The notes beneath the pieces were generated by a model. The model did not search any database, was not told where the DNA came from, and saw nothing but the letters and a program-made list of their open reading frames with translations. 64,000 nt of DNA from Vicugna pacos (taxonomy: Eukaryota; Chordata; Mammalia; Artiodactyla; Camelidae). Location: NCBI RefSeq assembly GCF_048564905.1, contig NC_133007.1:23372001-23436000 (forward strand). The letters run 5' to 3'. A program made the position numbers and the translations under genes. Below, one piece after another: positions 21,045 to 32,179 of the stretch; position 1 is the stretch's first letter, and every line of letters begins with the position of its first letter.

Positions 21045-22070
21045 TTTTGTTTTGTTTTCGTGTTTTAATACTTTATTCTTTTAGAGTAGTTTTATCTTTT
21101 AATCTTTTTTTTTTTTTAATGGAGGTACTGGGGATTGAACCCAGGACCTCGTGTGCTAAGCAGGTTCTCTACTACTGAGCTATATGCTCCACCTCCAGAG
21201 TAGTTTTACCTTCACAGTCAAATCGAAAGACAGTTATAGATTTCCCATACACCCTCTCCCCCAACATATATACATAGCCATTATCAACATCCCTCATCAG
21301 ATTGGTACATTTCTTACAATTGGTGAACCTACTTTGACACGTTATTATCATTGAAAGTTCATAGTTTACCTTAGGGTTCCCTCTTGGTGGTGTACATTCT
21401 GTGGGTTTGGACAAATATATAATGACATGCATCCATCATTATGTTATCATAGAGTATTTTCACTGCCCTAAACATCTTCTGTGCTTTGACTATTCACTGC
21501 TTTCCCCACCTCCAGCCCCTGGTAACCACTGATCTTTTTAATATCTCCACAGTTTTGCCTTTTCCAGAATGTCATATAGTTGGAATCACATAGTATGTAA
21601 CCTCTTCAGGTTGGCTTCTTTCACTTAGTAACATGCACTTGAGGTTCCTCCATGTGTTTTCATGACTTGGTAGGTCATTTTGGTGCCGTATAATATTCCA
21701 CTGTCTGGATGAACCAAAGTTTACATACCCATTCACCACCTAAAGACATCTTGATTGCTTTGAAGTTCTGACAATTACAAATAAAACTGCCATAATGATC
21801 CATGTAAAGAGTTTTGTATGACAATCAATTTTAAGCTCCTTTGGGTAAATTCCAGGGAGCACAACTGCTGGGTCATATGGTACGAGTATATTTAATCTTG
21901 AAAGAAACCTACACACTGTCCTCCAAAGCAGCTGTTCCATTTTTCATTCCCATCAGTAATGCGTGAGCAAATCTGCTGATCCACATTCTCACCAGCATTT
22001 GGCCTTACCAGTGTTCCACATTTTGGCCATTCTACTTGGTACGTACATCTATTTTGTTTTCAGTGGTAAC
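21045..22070 (-). mobile_element. Old LINE-1 3' part (antisense), split by a Vic-1 SINE
   Basis: A long, well-kept stretch follows reversed LINE-1 3' sequence: GGTAACCACTGATCTTTTTA, AGAATGTCATATAGTTGGAA, GGTTCCTCCATGTGTTTTCA, GCTGGGTCATATGGTACGAG and CACATTCTCACCAGCATTTG. The SINE at 21099-21196 interrupts it. Confidence 0.7.
21099..21196 (-). mobile_element. Vic-1-type SINE with target-site duplication
   Basis: A short minus-strand copy is flanked by a nearly perfect 16-base direct repeat (AGAGTAGTTTTATCTT at 21083-21098; one difference at 21197-21212), which lies inside the older LINE-1. Confidence 0.85.
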
Positions 22071-22559
22071 GTGAAAGGAGTTGCTCAGGTGACTCAGTTG
22101 CTTTTGTAGGCCAGAGATCTAGTCACATGGTTCTCACTCAGCCTGAAAGTCTTCAGGATGCAAATATTTGTTCTGCCCAGATTTCCTCCAAAACAGTGTT
22201 TTGCAAACTAGAATGACAGGCTCATGAAAAGCTGTGCCATTAATTTCATTATGTCACTACAAGTATTTCTGTTTGAATGAAACAGAATAGACTGGGATAC
22301 GCAGGACGGAAACCATCAGAGTGACTCACAAATAAAAAGGGTAAATATTGTTTTGTGAAACAATTGTATGTACGAGGTCAAGACGGAAAACGTGTTGTTT
22401 AGCGTGAATCCCAGGCAAAATTTTGAAAGGCACCTGCAGTAAAAGCCTGGCTGTTGAGAGAAGGGGCCATAAGGGAGTAATAGTCCTGCCACTAAGGGTC
22501 TGTTTTGGGGTGGGAAACTGGGCAAGTGAGCTGGAAGATTTGGGGAAGTAAACTGGTCT

Positions 22560-22690
22560 CTTTTTACTGTATTAACTGTAATTGTTTATAGTTACTGGGC
22601 AGTTTTCACATGCCAGGATTATACTAAGCCCTTCACATGCATTTTTCATCTGGATTCTTACGACAGTCCTACAAATTAGGTAAATTAGGT
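22560..22690 (+). mobile_element. MIR SINE
   Basis: Phrases TTCACATGCCAGGATTATAC and CAGTCCTACAAATTAGG match MIR. Confidence 0.55.
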
Positions 22691-24460
22691 ATCACCCCCA
22701 TTGCCTGTACCAGTTTGCCCTACACCTATACCTTGCCATAAGGGAATAAAATACCACAGCACAGAAGCCATGACTGCACGATCTTTGTAAGATTCTGGCT
22801 TCTTTGGAACTTTCCCATATATCCACGCAGCGATTAGGAGTAAATTCATGGGGATAGAAAAATAGAGGGTTCACTGTTCTTGTCTTTGGGAGTGGAAAGG
22901 AAAGAAGAAATTGCATTAATCTCACCCATTTGGGTAGCCAGGCTTCCTGGGAGGGAAGGTCAAAGGATACAGCAATCAGAGGCAACTCCTAAGCACAAAA
23001 AGTAGGCTGGGGGGCTGCAGCCTGGGGCCATGAAAGGAAAGGGGACATCAGCCTGTGACATCAGCCTGAGAAAAAAGCCCAGGTTTTCTACAAAGTCTCC
23101 CACGGCTCTCTACTCCCTATATTGACTCTTCCCAATTGAAAGTAGCAGTGCCTCCTTTTGTCTCCTTTTCCTTTCTCAATTTCCTTTAAAAGTATTTCAG
23201 ACTTGGCCCATATTGTTCTTGGTTTTATACATTAATAGCTTGAATCCCAATCTTTCATAATATTCTTCTTCAGAGGCTAGGAATGTAGAAAGTTTTTCAT
23301 CTGCTCTCATGAGGTCAGTTTCCTTTATTTAGTTCCCCAAACAAATATACCTAGTTTCCTTCCCCTTTCTTGGAATTACCCACTCTCTCACCCAGATCCT
23401 GCTGCCCCTCTCTCCCTGGCTCTCCCACCCCTGATCTGGCTAAGCGTGAGTTTGCCCAAGAATAGACCTCGGTTTATTGTTTCACTTCCAAGGCATGGTA
23501 TTCCTAATGGTTCCTGGCATTGTTTCAGCTGCAGCAGCAGAAAATTAAGTATCTGCAGAAAATCAGCTCTGCTGAATCCGAGATCTATCGCTTTCCCTGC
23601 TATGTGACTGGTCATTTTGAAGGAGGTAACCCGTGAACCTCTGCATCACTCCCGACCCTGAACCTGTATGTGGCTATTGCATAGCTGTCGTCTTGTCTGT
23701 GTGTCACTAGCTTGGGAAGTTTCTTTTTTCGATGTAGAGTTTTCTATTTAAATTTTCTTAGTAAAACCTCAAGTGTCATTTTTGAGATGTCTGGTATTAA
23801 CAATGGTTTGCATTCTTTTCTTCCTAAGTGTGCCACCTTTATGTTTCTCCACTTAATGGCTCATTTCCCACTGTGTAACCTATAAACTGTTTGCAAGGTT
23901 TTCCTTCTGTTTGGAAGCCCTTACTTTGTCAGCTGAACACTGGACAGTTTGTGTAATCTATGAACTCGGGAACCCGACAAGATTATTGATGAAGAGCTGA
24001 CATGACACCAATGCCTCCCGTGTCATGGCTTCCCCACCGCATCTTTTGCAACCTCCGTCAGAGGAGGAAGGTCATAGTCTGAAAATCTTGTGTTCTTCTG
24101 CCACTAGGAGAACTCGAAGTCCATTCTTCTCCGTCCAGAAAAGTGTGCATCTATCCACACTCTATATTTGCTGTCTCTAAACACCTCCCCCCCGTGCCAT
24201 ATCTAGCTCTCAATATTTCTGATTCAATGTTTCAGCAGCCTTTGATAGACAATTCTATTTAAGTCTTTAACAAAACAAAAATCTGCATAAAATAAGTTAT
24301 CTGGACATAGAGAATCAGATCATTTTTTTCAGTTCAACAAATACTCAAAGATCACTGAGCAGACCTTAAGTTCTATTTCCCACTAGACAAAGCCTTTACA
24401 CTAAGTTCTTCCTCTCCCCACCCCTAGAGGCTGGCTCCCCTCCAACTTGACATCCTGTCT
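22691..24460. other. No gene seen
   Basis: Unique-looking DNA without a recognised exon or named repeat. Confidence 0.4.
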
Positions 24461-24720
24461 CACCCCCAGAACTCTCATTTTAACTCCCTCCCTGTCTTTC
24501 ACCTTGTCTTTAAACTCTCCACCATGGAATCCCAACAACAGTCAGACAAGCCCCACTCTTGACGCCAGACCTTTTCACTGAACACATCTCTCCTCATTAG
24601 AAATTAAGTTCCACGAAGGCAGATTTTTTTTTATCAGTTTTGCTCACTGCTACACATCCCAGCACTCAAAACAATGTCTGGCATTACTGGTTTAAAAAAA
24701 AATAGTTGAATGCAATTACT
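24461..24720 (+). mobile_element. L2 LINE fragment (probable)
   Basis: The phrase AAATTAAGTTCCACGAAGGC and the final CCCAGCACTCAAAACAATGT are L2 3'-like. Confidence 0.4.
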
Positions 24721-24984
24721 ATTTGTTATTTAAAAACAAATGTACCTCATTGACCAAAAAGTATATTTCCAGACAGCTTAGTGAAAAGTAAATTAATGAA
24801 TATTAAGTGTTAGTTTCACTTTGTCTGATGTTGCTATTTCAAGATGGTGGGACTTTCACATTGACCTTGAGTTGAAAAGTTTCATTTTCTCTTTAGGTTA
24901 TAATGCCTTATATAGTTTCTCTACCGAGTTGCTAATGATCTGGAAGCAAACACTCATATTTAGAGGAAAAAAATGTATAAAAGA

Positions 24985-25222
24985 GGAGGACAGGGATAAG
25001 TTAGGAGTTTGAGATTAACAGATACACACTATTATATATAAAAGAGATAAACAACAAGGACCTACTGTACAGCACAGGGGACTATATTCAACTTCTTATA
25101 ATAAGCTATGATGGAAAAGAATCTGAAAATAAATGTGTATATATATAGCTGAAATGCTTTGCTGTATACCTGAAACTAACATTGTAAATCAACTGCACTT
25201 CAATAAAAAATAAAATAAAAAT
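24985..25222 (+). mobile_element. Artiodactyl LINE-1 3' tail
   Basis: The copy includes GATAAACAACAAGGACCTAC, ACTATATTCAACTTCTTATA and GTAAATCAACTGCACTTCAA followed by an A-rich tail. This 3' end is typical of Artiodactyla and is younger than the L1M elements nearby. It is 5'-truncated and has no coding part. Confidence 0.75.
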
Positions 25223-25895
25223 TGTACAAAGGAACCTAGTGATTCATCCACTTTGGAAAAGTGGAGAATTACCACCTAATATAATTGTTTGGTAACTGCC
25301 TGATATTTTAAGCTTCCTAATGTGGTTAAGTTTAGGGGAAGTTAAAATGATCACAACAAAGTTAACATTCCCATCCAAAGCACAAACCCAGCAAAATGGA
25401 TCTAGGACAAAATATGTATAAAAATTAACCTTTTATTTTTGCTTTTTCCAAAGCTACCTATAAATATTTAAAAACCCAGAGTTGCATTATACATGCAAAT
25501 TGTGAAAATGGAGACATGTATTCCATACTAAAAAGGGCATTAAGTTTGTGTTTCAAAATTTCCAGTTACCAATCAAAGAGCTGCAGTGGATTCAGAAGGA
25601 ACACGGTCTATAAGAAGCTATGATGAGGTAAAAAATTATTATCTGAAAAGTGCTGCCCAGAAATCAGGTCAGAGGGGCAAGAAGGGACGAAACACAAGGT
25701 GAGAAAGAGAGCAGACTCAAAAGCAAATTGGGACGTGTGGGAGGGGCTAAAGTCTGGGATTCAGGTCATGAGCGCCAGGACTGTCTGTCGTGTGGTTGTT
25801 TTGCTTTATTGTTGTGTTGCAAAGTGTGAGAAGCTGAGGCAAATATGACAGCTTAAGAGAACATATCAGATCACACAGGAAATCCTCGTCTCAAC
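25223..25895. other. No gene seen
   Basis: Unassigned AT-rich to mixed sequence. Confidence 0.35.
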
Positions 25896-26070
25896 GCCAA
25901 ATCTAACTTGTAACAGCTGTGCCACCTTGGACAAGACTTAACTTCCCTGAATCCCGATTTCCTGATCTGGAAAGCATGGGCAGTGAAGCCTCCGCACAGA
26001 GTTGTGATGCTGGGATTGATCACGATGGTGCACGTATTTGGTGCATTATCATCAGCTTGACAAAAGTACC
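25896..26070 (-). mobile_element. MIR SINE
   Basis: Reverse MIR: GTGCCACCTTGGACAAGACT, then CCTGAATCCCGATTTCCTGA. Confidence 0.6.
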
Positions 26071-26180
26071 TAACCTGCCCAAGGCAAGGTCCTGATTCTT
26101 GCCCTCTCCCCAGACCCATCCTATACCAGTTTTCTCATCTTTGTAATCAGTGGCAATGTGGTTCATAAAGTTGCGCAGGC

Positions 26181-26182
<2 letters not shown>

Positions 26183-26217
<35 letters not shown>

Positions 26218-26222
26218 ACACA
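26183..26222. repeat. (CA)n microsatellite
   Basis: About 19 dinucleotide units with one T interruption. Confidence 0.95.
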
Positions 26223-26349
26223 AAAACCCTTAGAATTATCCTTTTACTCCTTTCTTTTTTCCAGCCCCTCAAGAAATCCATCAACTCCACCTTTAAAATA
26301 TATTTCACACCCTGCCACTTCTCACCACCTCCATTACAACTACCCTGGT

Positions 26350-26740
26350 CCATATCACCATTTTTTTTTCACTAGGACTGTTGCAATAGCCTCTTCACTG
26401 GTCTCTCTGCCTCAACTTTGCATCCTAAAGTTCTTAAGTTAGCCAGAGAGAGCCTTTTAAAGTATGTCAGATCACATTACTCATCTGCTCAGCATGCTCC
26501 AATGGCTCTAATTTCACTCAGAGTGAAATAAAAAGCCTGGATCATGGTTTGCAAGGGCCTGAAGGATCTGATTCCCTATCATTACCTCTCTGGCTCCATT
26601 TCCTGCCCCCTTTCTCCTCCCTCACTTGGCAATAGCCACACATGGGCCTTTTGACTGTTCCTGAAAAACCACCAATCAAATTCTCACCCCAGGACCTTTG
26701 CACTGTGTTGCCCTCTGCCTGTAACACTCATCCCCCTGTT
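26350..26740 (+). mobile_element. L2 LINE fragment, long and well kept
   Basis: This is the L2 3' region in order: GCAATAGCCTCTTCACTGGT, ATCACATTACTCATCTGCTC, TGGCTCTAATTTCACTCAGA, TTTGCAAGGGCCTGAAGGAT and AGGACCTTTGCACTGTGTTG. Confidence 0.65.
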
Positions 26741-26769
26741 CAAAAAATATATAGATAAAGATATAGATA

Positions 26770-27740
26770 TAGATATATCTCTGAGTAAATTTGAAGATCT
26801 AATTAGCTTTATTCAATGGTTCGTGAATCACGCAGCATCCCACCAGTAAACAGAAATGCATTCCAAGGAGTTGTGCTGCAAAAATGGCAGGTTTCTATAG
26901 GCAGAAAAAATAGGGGCAAGAAAGTTATTAGCGAAAGAAAAGACAGTCGTCCTCTTCAGGAGGTTAGGGAAGGTCAGGGGTCTTATGCAGATTACCTCAT
27001 GCTGACTTAAAGAAATATGCGTAACATGACAGTTGTGAGTTTCAGTTTTATTCAGGGTCTTTCCAGAATAAAATATCACCTGGGAGATAGCTCAGTAGCT
27101 CTGAGGAAACTGCTCCAAAGAGGTAGGGGAGGAGATAAATACATATGATTTCTGACTAGGGAATATGTCTAGTCAAAAATACATCTCGGTAACAGATTAT
27201 GACTAGTCACAAAGATCAGATATCTCAAATTGATGATTTTAGAGCTTTTCTGTGTATGTATCAAAGAAAATTCAATTAACAATCAAGAAGAAAGAAGGGA
27301 ATTTTACTTGAGCCAAACTGAGGATTGTAACCTGGGAGACAGACTCTCAGAAGCTCTGAGAACTGTCTCACCTGTTAGAAGTTGAAGGCACAGTCAGACA
27401 CACTTTTGAGGCAAAGAATTTTACATCAAAATGACACAGTGATATTTTACATACAGTTCAGCAGAGATATAAAGTCCAGGTAAGTGCATACAAGGCAAGC
27501 AGCAAGTCACCATGACCCCCTGAAGAGTTGGGAAAGAATGCCATTCTTTGAAGAACTTACATTGCTAGCATCGGAAGAAAGAAAGAAAAAAATGGATCCT
27601 TACAGTTGAGCACGCTCTCTCATCTTTGAAGAGGTCCGGCTAACGTGTAATGCAGACACACACTGCACATTAGAGAGGGAGGGAGGTGACCCAAAAGGAC
27701 ACAGAGGATTTTACATTTAAATTTTCTTGTCCTGCCTGAA
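26770..27740 (-). mobile_element. Run of LTR-like repeats (endogenous retrovirus fossils)
   Basis: Three related blocks follow one another, at about 26770-27015, 27030-27260 and 27270-27740. Each begins with a 'TTTATTCA'-like or 'TTTTACTTGAGCC'-like phrase and has the CCTGGGAGAYAG / AGCTCTGAGRAMYTG motif shared with 18240-18680. They read as reversed artiodactyl LTR pieces. No coding part remains; they look old and broken. Confidence 0.4.
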
Positions 27741-28129
27741 AATACAAATTGTATTTCATCATATGGGAGGTGCAAGCATCTGGATTCGTTCAAATTGATC
27801 CTGAGCTTTACATCTAACTATCTAAAGAGCCTGCTTGTCCAAAGTACACATCCCGTATCATCTTAATTTCCTCTCAAAGTGCACTGTTGGTCAGCGACAG
27901 CAGCGGGTTATGACTTAATTCTTTAGAGCTGGTGGTGGGCAACAACACTCTTGGCTCCTCTTTGTTCACATTCACTCATGCTGATCAGGAAATTTCAGAT
28001 TGTCCGTTTAAAGATAACATTCCTGAGAGAGGTAGTTAAATCTTGCTTTGCTGTTGTGGGGACAAATGACTTCACGTGGGGTCTATGGTTTCTTTTTTTT
28101 AACATCCAAATATTAGCAATTATTAACAC

Positions 28130-28385
28130 CACATTACAGGGAGCACCCCTCCTCCCTGCCACTGTCTGTCTCCCTACACTGCTTCATTTTCTTCCGAATA
28201 TCTTTAACTACCTGATGTCATAGTCCATATTTACTTTTCTGTCACTCTGCATGAGAATGTCCACAACTTGAGGTTAGGAATTTTGCTGTGTTCACTCTTG
28301 TCCACTCAACACGCAGAACATTACAAAGCATGTCTTGAGCAGTCAATAAGCTGTCTGTCAAATAAACTTACTGAATGAAATGTGA
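28130..28385 (+). mobile_element. L2 LINE fragment
   Basis: L2-type wording, such as CTTGAGGTTAGGAATTTTGC and a TACTGAATGAAATG end. Confidence 0.5.
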
Positions 28386-28440
28386 GATTTTTTTCCCTTG
28401 ATTAACTGTAAATAATAGTTAAAATGCTGAAAATAAAAGC

Positions 28441-28888
28441 TGTCACTTTGTGAAATGTGAAATAAGATGGAGCCACATATGTCAAAAGACTAAACAGAAG
28501 CCAGGAGGCCATTAGGGGAGGGGACCTTAAGCACATTCTCACCAGCAGGAAGGAACCATGAACTTTTGAACTGGGCCAAACCACACATATTCAAAGGACT
28601 CTGCAAGAACCCCTGTAACCTGCCACAGAAATGAACTTTTACCTCCCGCCTGTGACAGTCTTAGCGATCCATCATGTTTAGCCAAGACTAGCTTCTGCCT
28701 CCAACTCCAATTAAAATTCTTTGTAATGCATACTTCCCTTCTTTGCTTTTAAAACCCTCTGACTTACTCCCTTGCAGGACAGTTTGGGTTGCTGCCCGAA
28801 TCTCTGCACCCTGAATTGCAATTCTTTGTTCCTAAATAAATGTGCTGTCCTTGATGATTGCTTCCTAGGCTTATTTAGGTTCACAGCA
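28441..28888 (+). mobile_element. Class I endogenous retrovirus solo LTR (probable)
   Basis: The block starts TGTCACTTTG and ends TTCACAGCA, so it has TG...CA ends. A TTTTAAAACCC promoter-like element, and then a polyadenylation signal AATAAA in CTAAATAAATGTGCT, stand in the LTR order U3-R-U5. No internal retroviral genes are present. The family is not named. Confidence 0.55.
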
Positions 28889-28894
28889 TTAAGT

Positions 28895-29235
28895 AAATGT
28901 GAAAAATTAACAAACAGAAACTTTAATTAAATAGAGACAAGAGATCTGGATGGGGAGGTCTCAAGTTCTGCAAGGACAGCAGAGCTCAACAGGAAGAGGA
29001 AAGATCCATCTTCTTTCCTGACAAAAGGACTCACCCAATGAAAAGCCATGGACTCTTTGTTTACTTTAGCCTCCCCCCAACTTCCTTTTCCCCTCTATAA
29101 AAGCATTCCCTTTCTCTGCCATGGGGCATTTGCACGTGGGTTGCAAACCCCAAACTGCAATTCACGTCTGATCCTGAATAAACCCATCTTTACCGGAGAA
29201 ACATCTGGAGATCTATGGTTTTAGGTCAAGATAAT
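28895..29235 (+). mobile_element. Class I endogenous retrovirus solo LTR (probable)
   Basis: A second, different LTR follows the first almost directly. It has a TATA-like TCTATAAAAGC near 29097 and an AATAAA in CTGAATAAACCC near 29180. It is non-coding and solo. The edges are approximate. Confidence 0.55.
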
Positions 29236-29559
29236 TAAACACATGGTTAAAATGGATATGACAACCCGTATGATATGTGTTTGCAATAGCATGTCACGCC
29301 AGTCACAGTTACTGCTTGACAGCAACATAATGAATAAGAGTATAGGTGAGGGAGAGGACCTGGCTAGTGATCAGGACACAAAATGTCCAGTTGAATTATA
29401 CAAACGTTTTCAGGTTGGTGACTTTTGAGTTCCTAAAAGGTCAATTTTTAAAATTTGGTTTTATAAAGATAAACAGATCAACCTCCTATTTAAATTGGCC
29501 ATTAACTTTGTTTTTCTGCCAGAAACATAAACAGGACTAGATAATTGAGAAAGCTTAGT

Positions 29560-30075
29560 TAATTTTATTGGGTCTCAGTTTCCCCACCTGTAAAGTGGAA
29601 GGATTTTTTTTTTCATTGGAAAAGAGTTGGGTTTTTTGTTTGTTTGTTTTTGTTGCTGTTATTTTGGGTTTTTAAAAAATTTTTTTGAAGTATAGTCAGT
29701 GTATAGCGTTGTATCAATTTCTGGTGTACAGCACAATACTTCAGTCATAAAGGAACATACATATATTTGTTTTCATATTCTTTTTAGCCATAAGTTACTA
29801 CAAGATAGTGAATATAGTTCCCTGTGCTCTACAGTAGAAACTTGTTCATCTATTTTATATATAGTAGTTAGCATCTGCAAATCTCAACCTCCCAATTTAT
29901 CCCTTCCCACCCCCTGCCTCCCCTGGTAACCACAAATTTGTTTTCTATGTCTGTGAGTCTGTTTCTTTTTTGTAGATGTCTTTTCTTTTTTATTAAAGTG
30001 GAAGGATTTTTGTGAATATTTTAAAATGTGAATATATATAAAGTGCTTAATACAAAGTCTAGTACAAATTAAACA
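29560..30075 (-). mobile_element. MIR SINE split by a LINE-1 insertion
   Basis: The two MIR halves are 29560-29608 (GTCTCAGTTTCCCCACCTGT) and 29994-30075 (ending ATAAAGTGCTTAATACAAAG). They are separated by the LINE-1 tail, which inserted into it. Confidence 0.65.
29609..29993 (-). mobile_element. Artiodactyl LINE-1 3' tail with perfect target-site duplication
   Basis: This 385-base 5'-truncated LINE-1 lies in reverse (starts with a T run, then AAGTATAGTCAGTGTATAGC and TTTGTTTTCATATTCTTTTT). The 18-base direct repeat TAAAGTGGAAGGATTTTT lies at 29591-29608 and 29994-30011. Confidence 0.85.
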
Positions 30076-30109
30076 CCAACAATAGCAATTTTATTATTAT
30101 ATTCCTTGG

Positions 30110-30905
30110 CATAAGAGAGACATTTGGTTTTTGTCCCCAGCTCCTGGCACTGAGTTCCTAAACCCTTGGTATTTCCTGAGTGATACCAGGAGTGATGGGA
30201 GACTCTTGTTCTAATGAGGTGACGCCTGACAAGTTCCTAGATAGCTTTAAGATGGGAGGCTGGCTGCCGGAAAGACCAAGCCTTGATAAGAAGCTTACAA
30301 CTTTCAGCCCCACTCCCAACCTCTGGGGAAGTTCCAACCTCTGGGAGGGGAAAGGGACTGGAAATTGAGCCAATCGCCAATGGCCAATAATTTTATCAAT
30401 CTTGCCTGTTATGAAACCTCCATAAAAACCCCTAAATGGCTGGGTTCAGGGAACTTTCGAGTTTGCAAGCACACCCACACGCTGGGAGGGTGGCACACCC
30501 CAAATCTATGGGGACAGAAGCTCCTGCCCTTGGGACCCTTCCAAGTCTTGCTTTATGTATCTTCTCATCTAATTGTTCATTTGTAAGCTTTATAATAAAC
30601 GGTAATTGTAAACATAGCATTTCCTGAGTTCTGTAAATTATTCTGGCAAATTATCAAATCTGAAAGGGGGAGAGGGTGTGGGAACCCCTGACTTTGTATC
30701 CAAGTAGGAGAGAAGTGTGAAGTAACCAGAGGACCTGATACTTGCAACTGATGTCTGAAGTGAGGACATCTTGGGAGACTGAGTCCTTAAACTCCAGGTA
30801 ATTAGTGTCAGAACTGAATTGAATTTTGGGACACCTTGTTGGTATCAGAGTTGGAGATGTGGTGTTGGAAAAACACCATGTAGTTGGTTGGTATGAGAAA
30901 AAAAT
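30110..30905 (+). mobile_element. Class I endogenous retrovirus solo LTR, nearly complete
   Basis: The block has a CAAT-like pair (CCAATCGCCAATGGCCAAT) near 30370, CATAAAAACCCC as the TATA-like site near 30420, and a polyadenylation signal in TTATAATAAACGG near 30593. It ends with AATTGAATTTTGGGACACC and 'GTTGGTATCAGAGTTGG', phrases I recall from an ERV1 LTR family. No internal genes are seen; it looks like an old fossil. Confidence 0.6.
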
Positions 30906-30984
30906 CCAGACATAAGCATTGTATTATCGTATGCATGAAACTCGTGGTCATGGGGAGTTTATAGAAATCTGAGAAACTTAGGTT

Positions 30985-31660
30985 TAGTTTCCAGAGCCAG
31001 CCAATGGCCCTCCAAAGACATCTATGTCCTAGTCCCAAGAATCTGTGATTATGTTAGGTTTTATGGCTAAGAGGAATTAAAGTTGCAGATAAAATTAAGG
31101 TTGCTAATCACCTGGCCTTAAAATAAAGAGATTATCCTGGATTATCCAGATAGGCCCAAGGTAATCACAAGAATGCTTAAACGTAATTGGGAGGCAGAGA
31201 AAAACATCAGAGAAAACATCAGAGAAAACAGATAAACAACAAGTTCCTATGGTATAGCACACAAAACTATACTCCGTATCTTGAAATAGCCTATAATAAA
31301 GACTTAAAAAGGAATATATATATATGTACAAATGAATCACTATGCTGTACACCAGAAATTAACACAACATTGTAAATCGACTATACTTCAAATTTAAAAA
31401 AAAGAAAAAAGTCAAGAGAGATGGCAGCACGAGGATTCAGCCCACCATTGCTGGCTTTGGAGCTGGAGGGAGCGGTCGTGAGCAAGGCTTGCAGACAACC
31501 TTAGATGCTGAAAAGGGCAAATCTCTCCTAGAGCCTCCAGAAGGCACACAGCCCTGCTGACACCTGGACTTCAGCCCAGCGAGACTCAGTTCAGACTTCA
31601 GACCTCCGGAACTGTAAGTTGACAAATTTGGTTGTTTTGAGCCACTCAGTTTGAGCCTAC
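30985..31660 (+). mobile_element. Ancient LINE-1 (L1M-type) 3' end, split by a younger LINE-1 tail
   Basis: First half: ATTATCCTGGATTATCCAGA and GTAATCACAAGAATGC (30985-31205). Second half: CTAGAGCCTCCAGAAGGCAC, CCTGCTGACACCTGGACTTC and CCTCCGGAACTGTAAG (31410-31660). The insert is 31220-31408. Confidence 0.65.
31220..31408 (+). mobile_element. Artiodactyl LINE-1 3' tail
   Basis: Same family as 24985-25222: GATAAACAACAAGTTCCTAT, a short TA run, and AACACAACATTGTAAATCGA followed by an A-rich tail. Confidence 0.75.
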
Positions 31661-31856
31661 CTTCTGCATTGCCTCATGTTGTCCATCCCTGTAACTTACA
31701 GCCCTTTTAAAGTCATGAACCCAACTCATGCCTCACAGCTCAACAGCACATTAAAACACACCTTCAATACCTTCACATTATGTCTGACGTTAGTCCCAAA
31801 CCACTTACACTATCCCCTTTCCCACTACAAAACTCCAACATTTTCTAGCTTTACCA

Positions 31857-32175
31857 AATCCAATATGGTAGCCATTACCTCCATGTGGCTACTGAGCATG
31901 TGAAACAGACCAGTTGCATTGAGATGTGTTGTCAGTGCAAAATGCATACTAGATTTCAAAAATTTGAACGTACAAAATAATGTAAGAATCTCACTGTCAA
32001 TTTTTTAAATGTTGATTGCTTGCTGAAATGTTCTTATTTTAGATACATTGGGGTAAATATGTTAAAATTAACTGTACTTTGTTCTTTTTACCTTTTTAAC
32101 ATGACTACTAGAAAATGTTCAGTGATATACATGGCTTCCATTACATTTTTATTAGACAATGCTGTTCTGGACCCA
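31857..32175 (-). mobile_element. Non-autonomous hAT-type DNA transposon (MER33/MER58-like)
   Basis: The terminal inverted repeats are imperfect: AATCCAATATGGTAG at the left and CAGCATTGTCTAATA (reverse complement) at the right. The internal wording (GGCTACTGAGCATGTGAAAC and ACATGACTACTAGAAAATGT) matches an old hAT family. The exact name is uncertain. Confidence 0.5.
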
Positions 32176-32179
32176 TTCT

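Noticed and set aside
26183-26222. CRISPR-like or structured tandem array
   Set aside because: It is a plain (CA)n microsatellite; no spacer-repeat pattern exists anywhere in the window.
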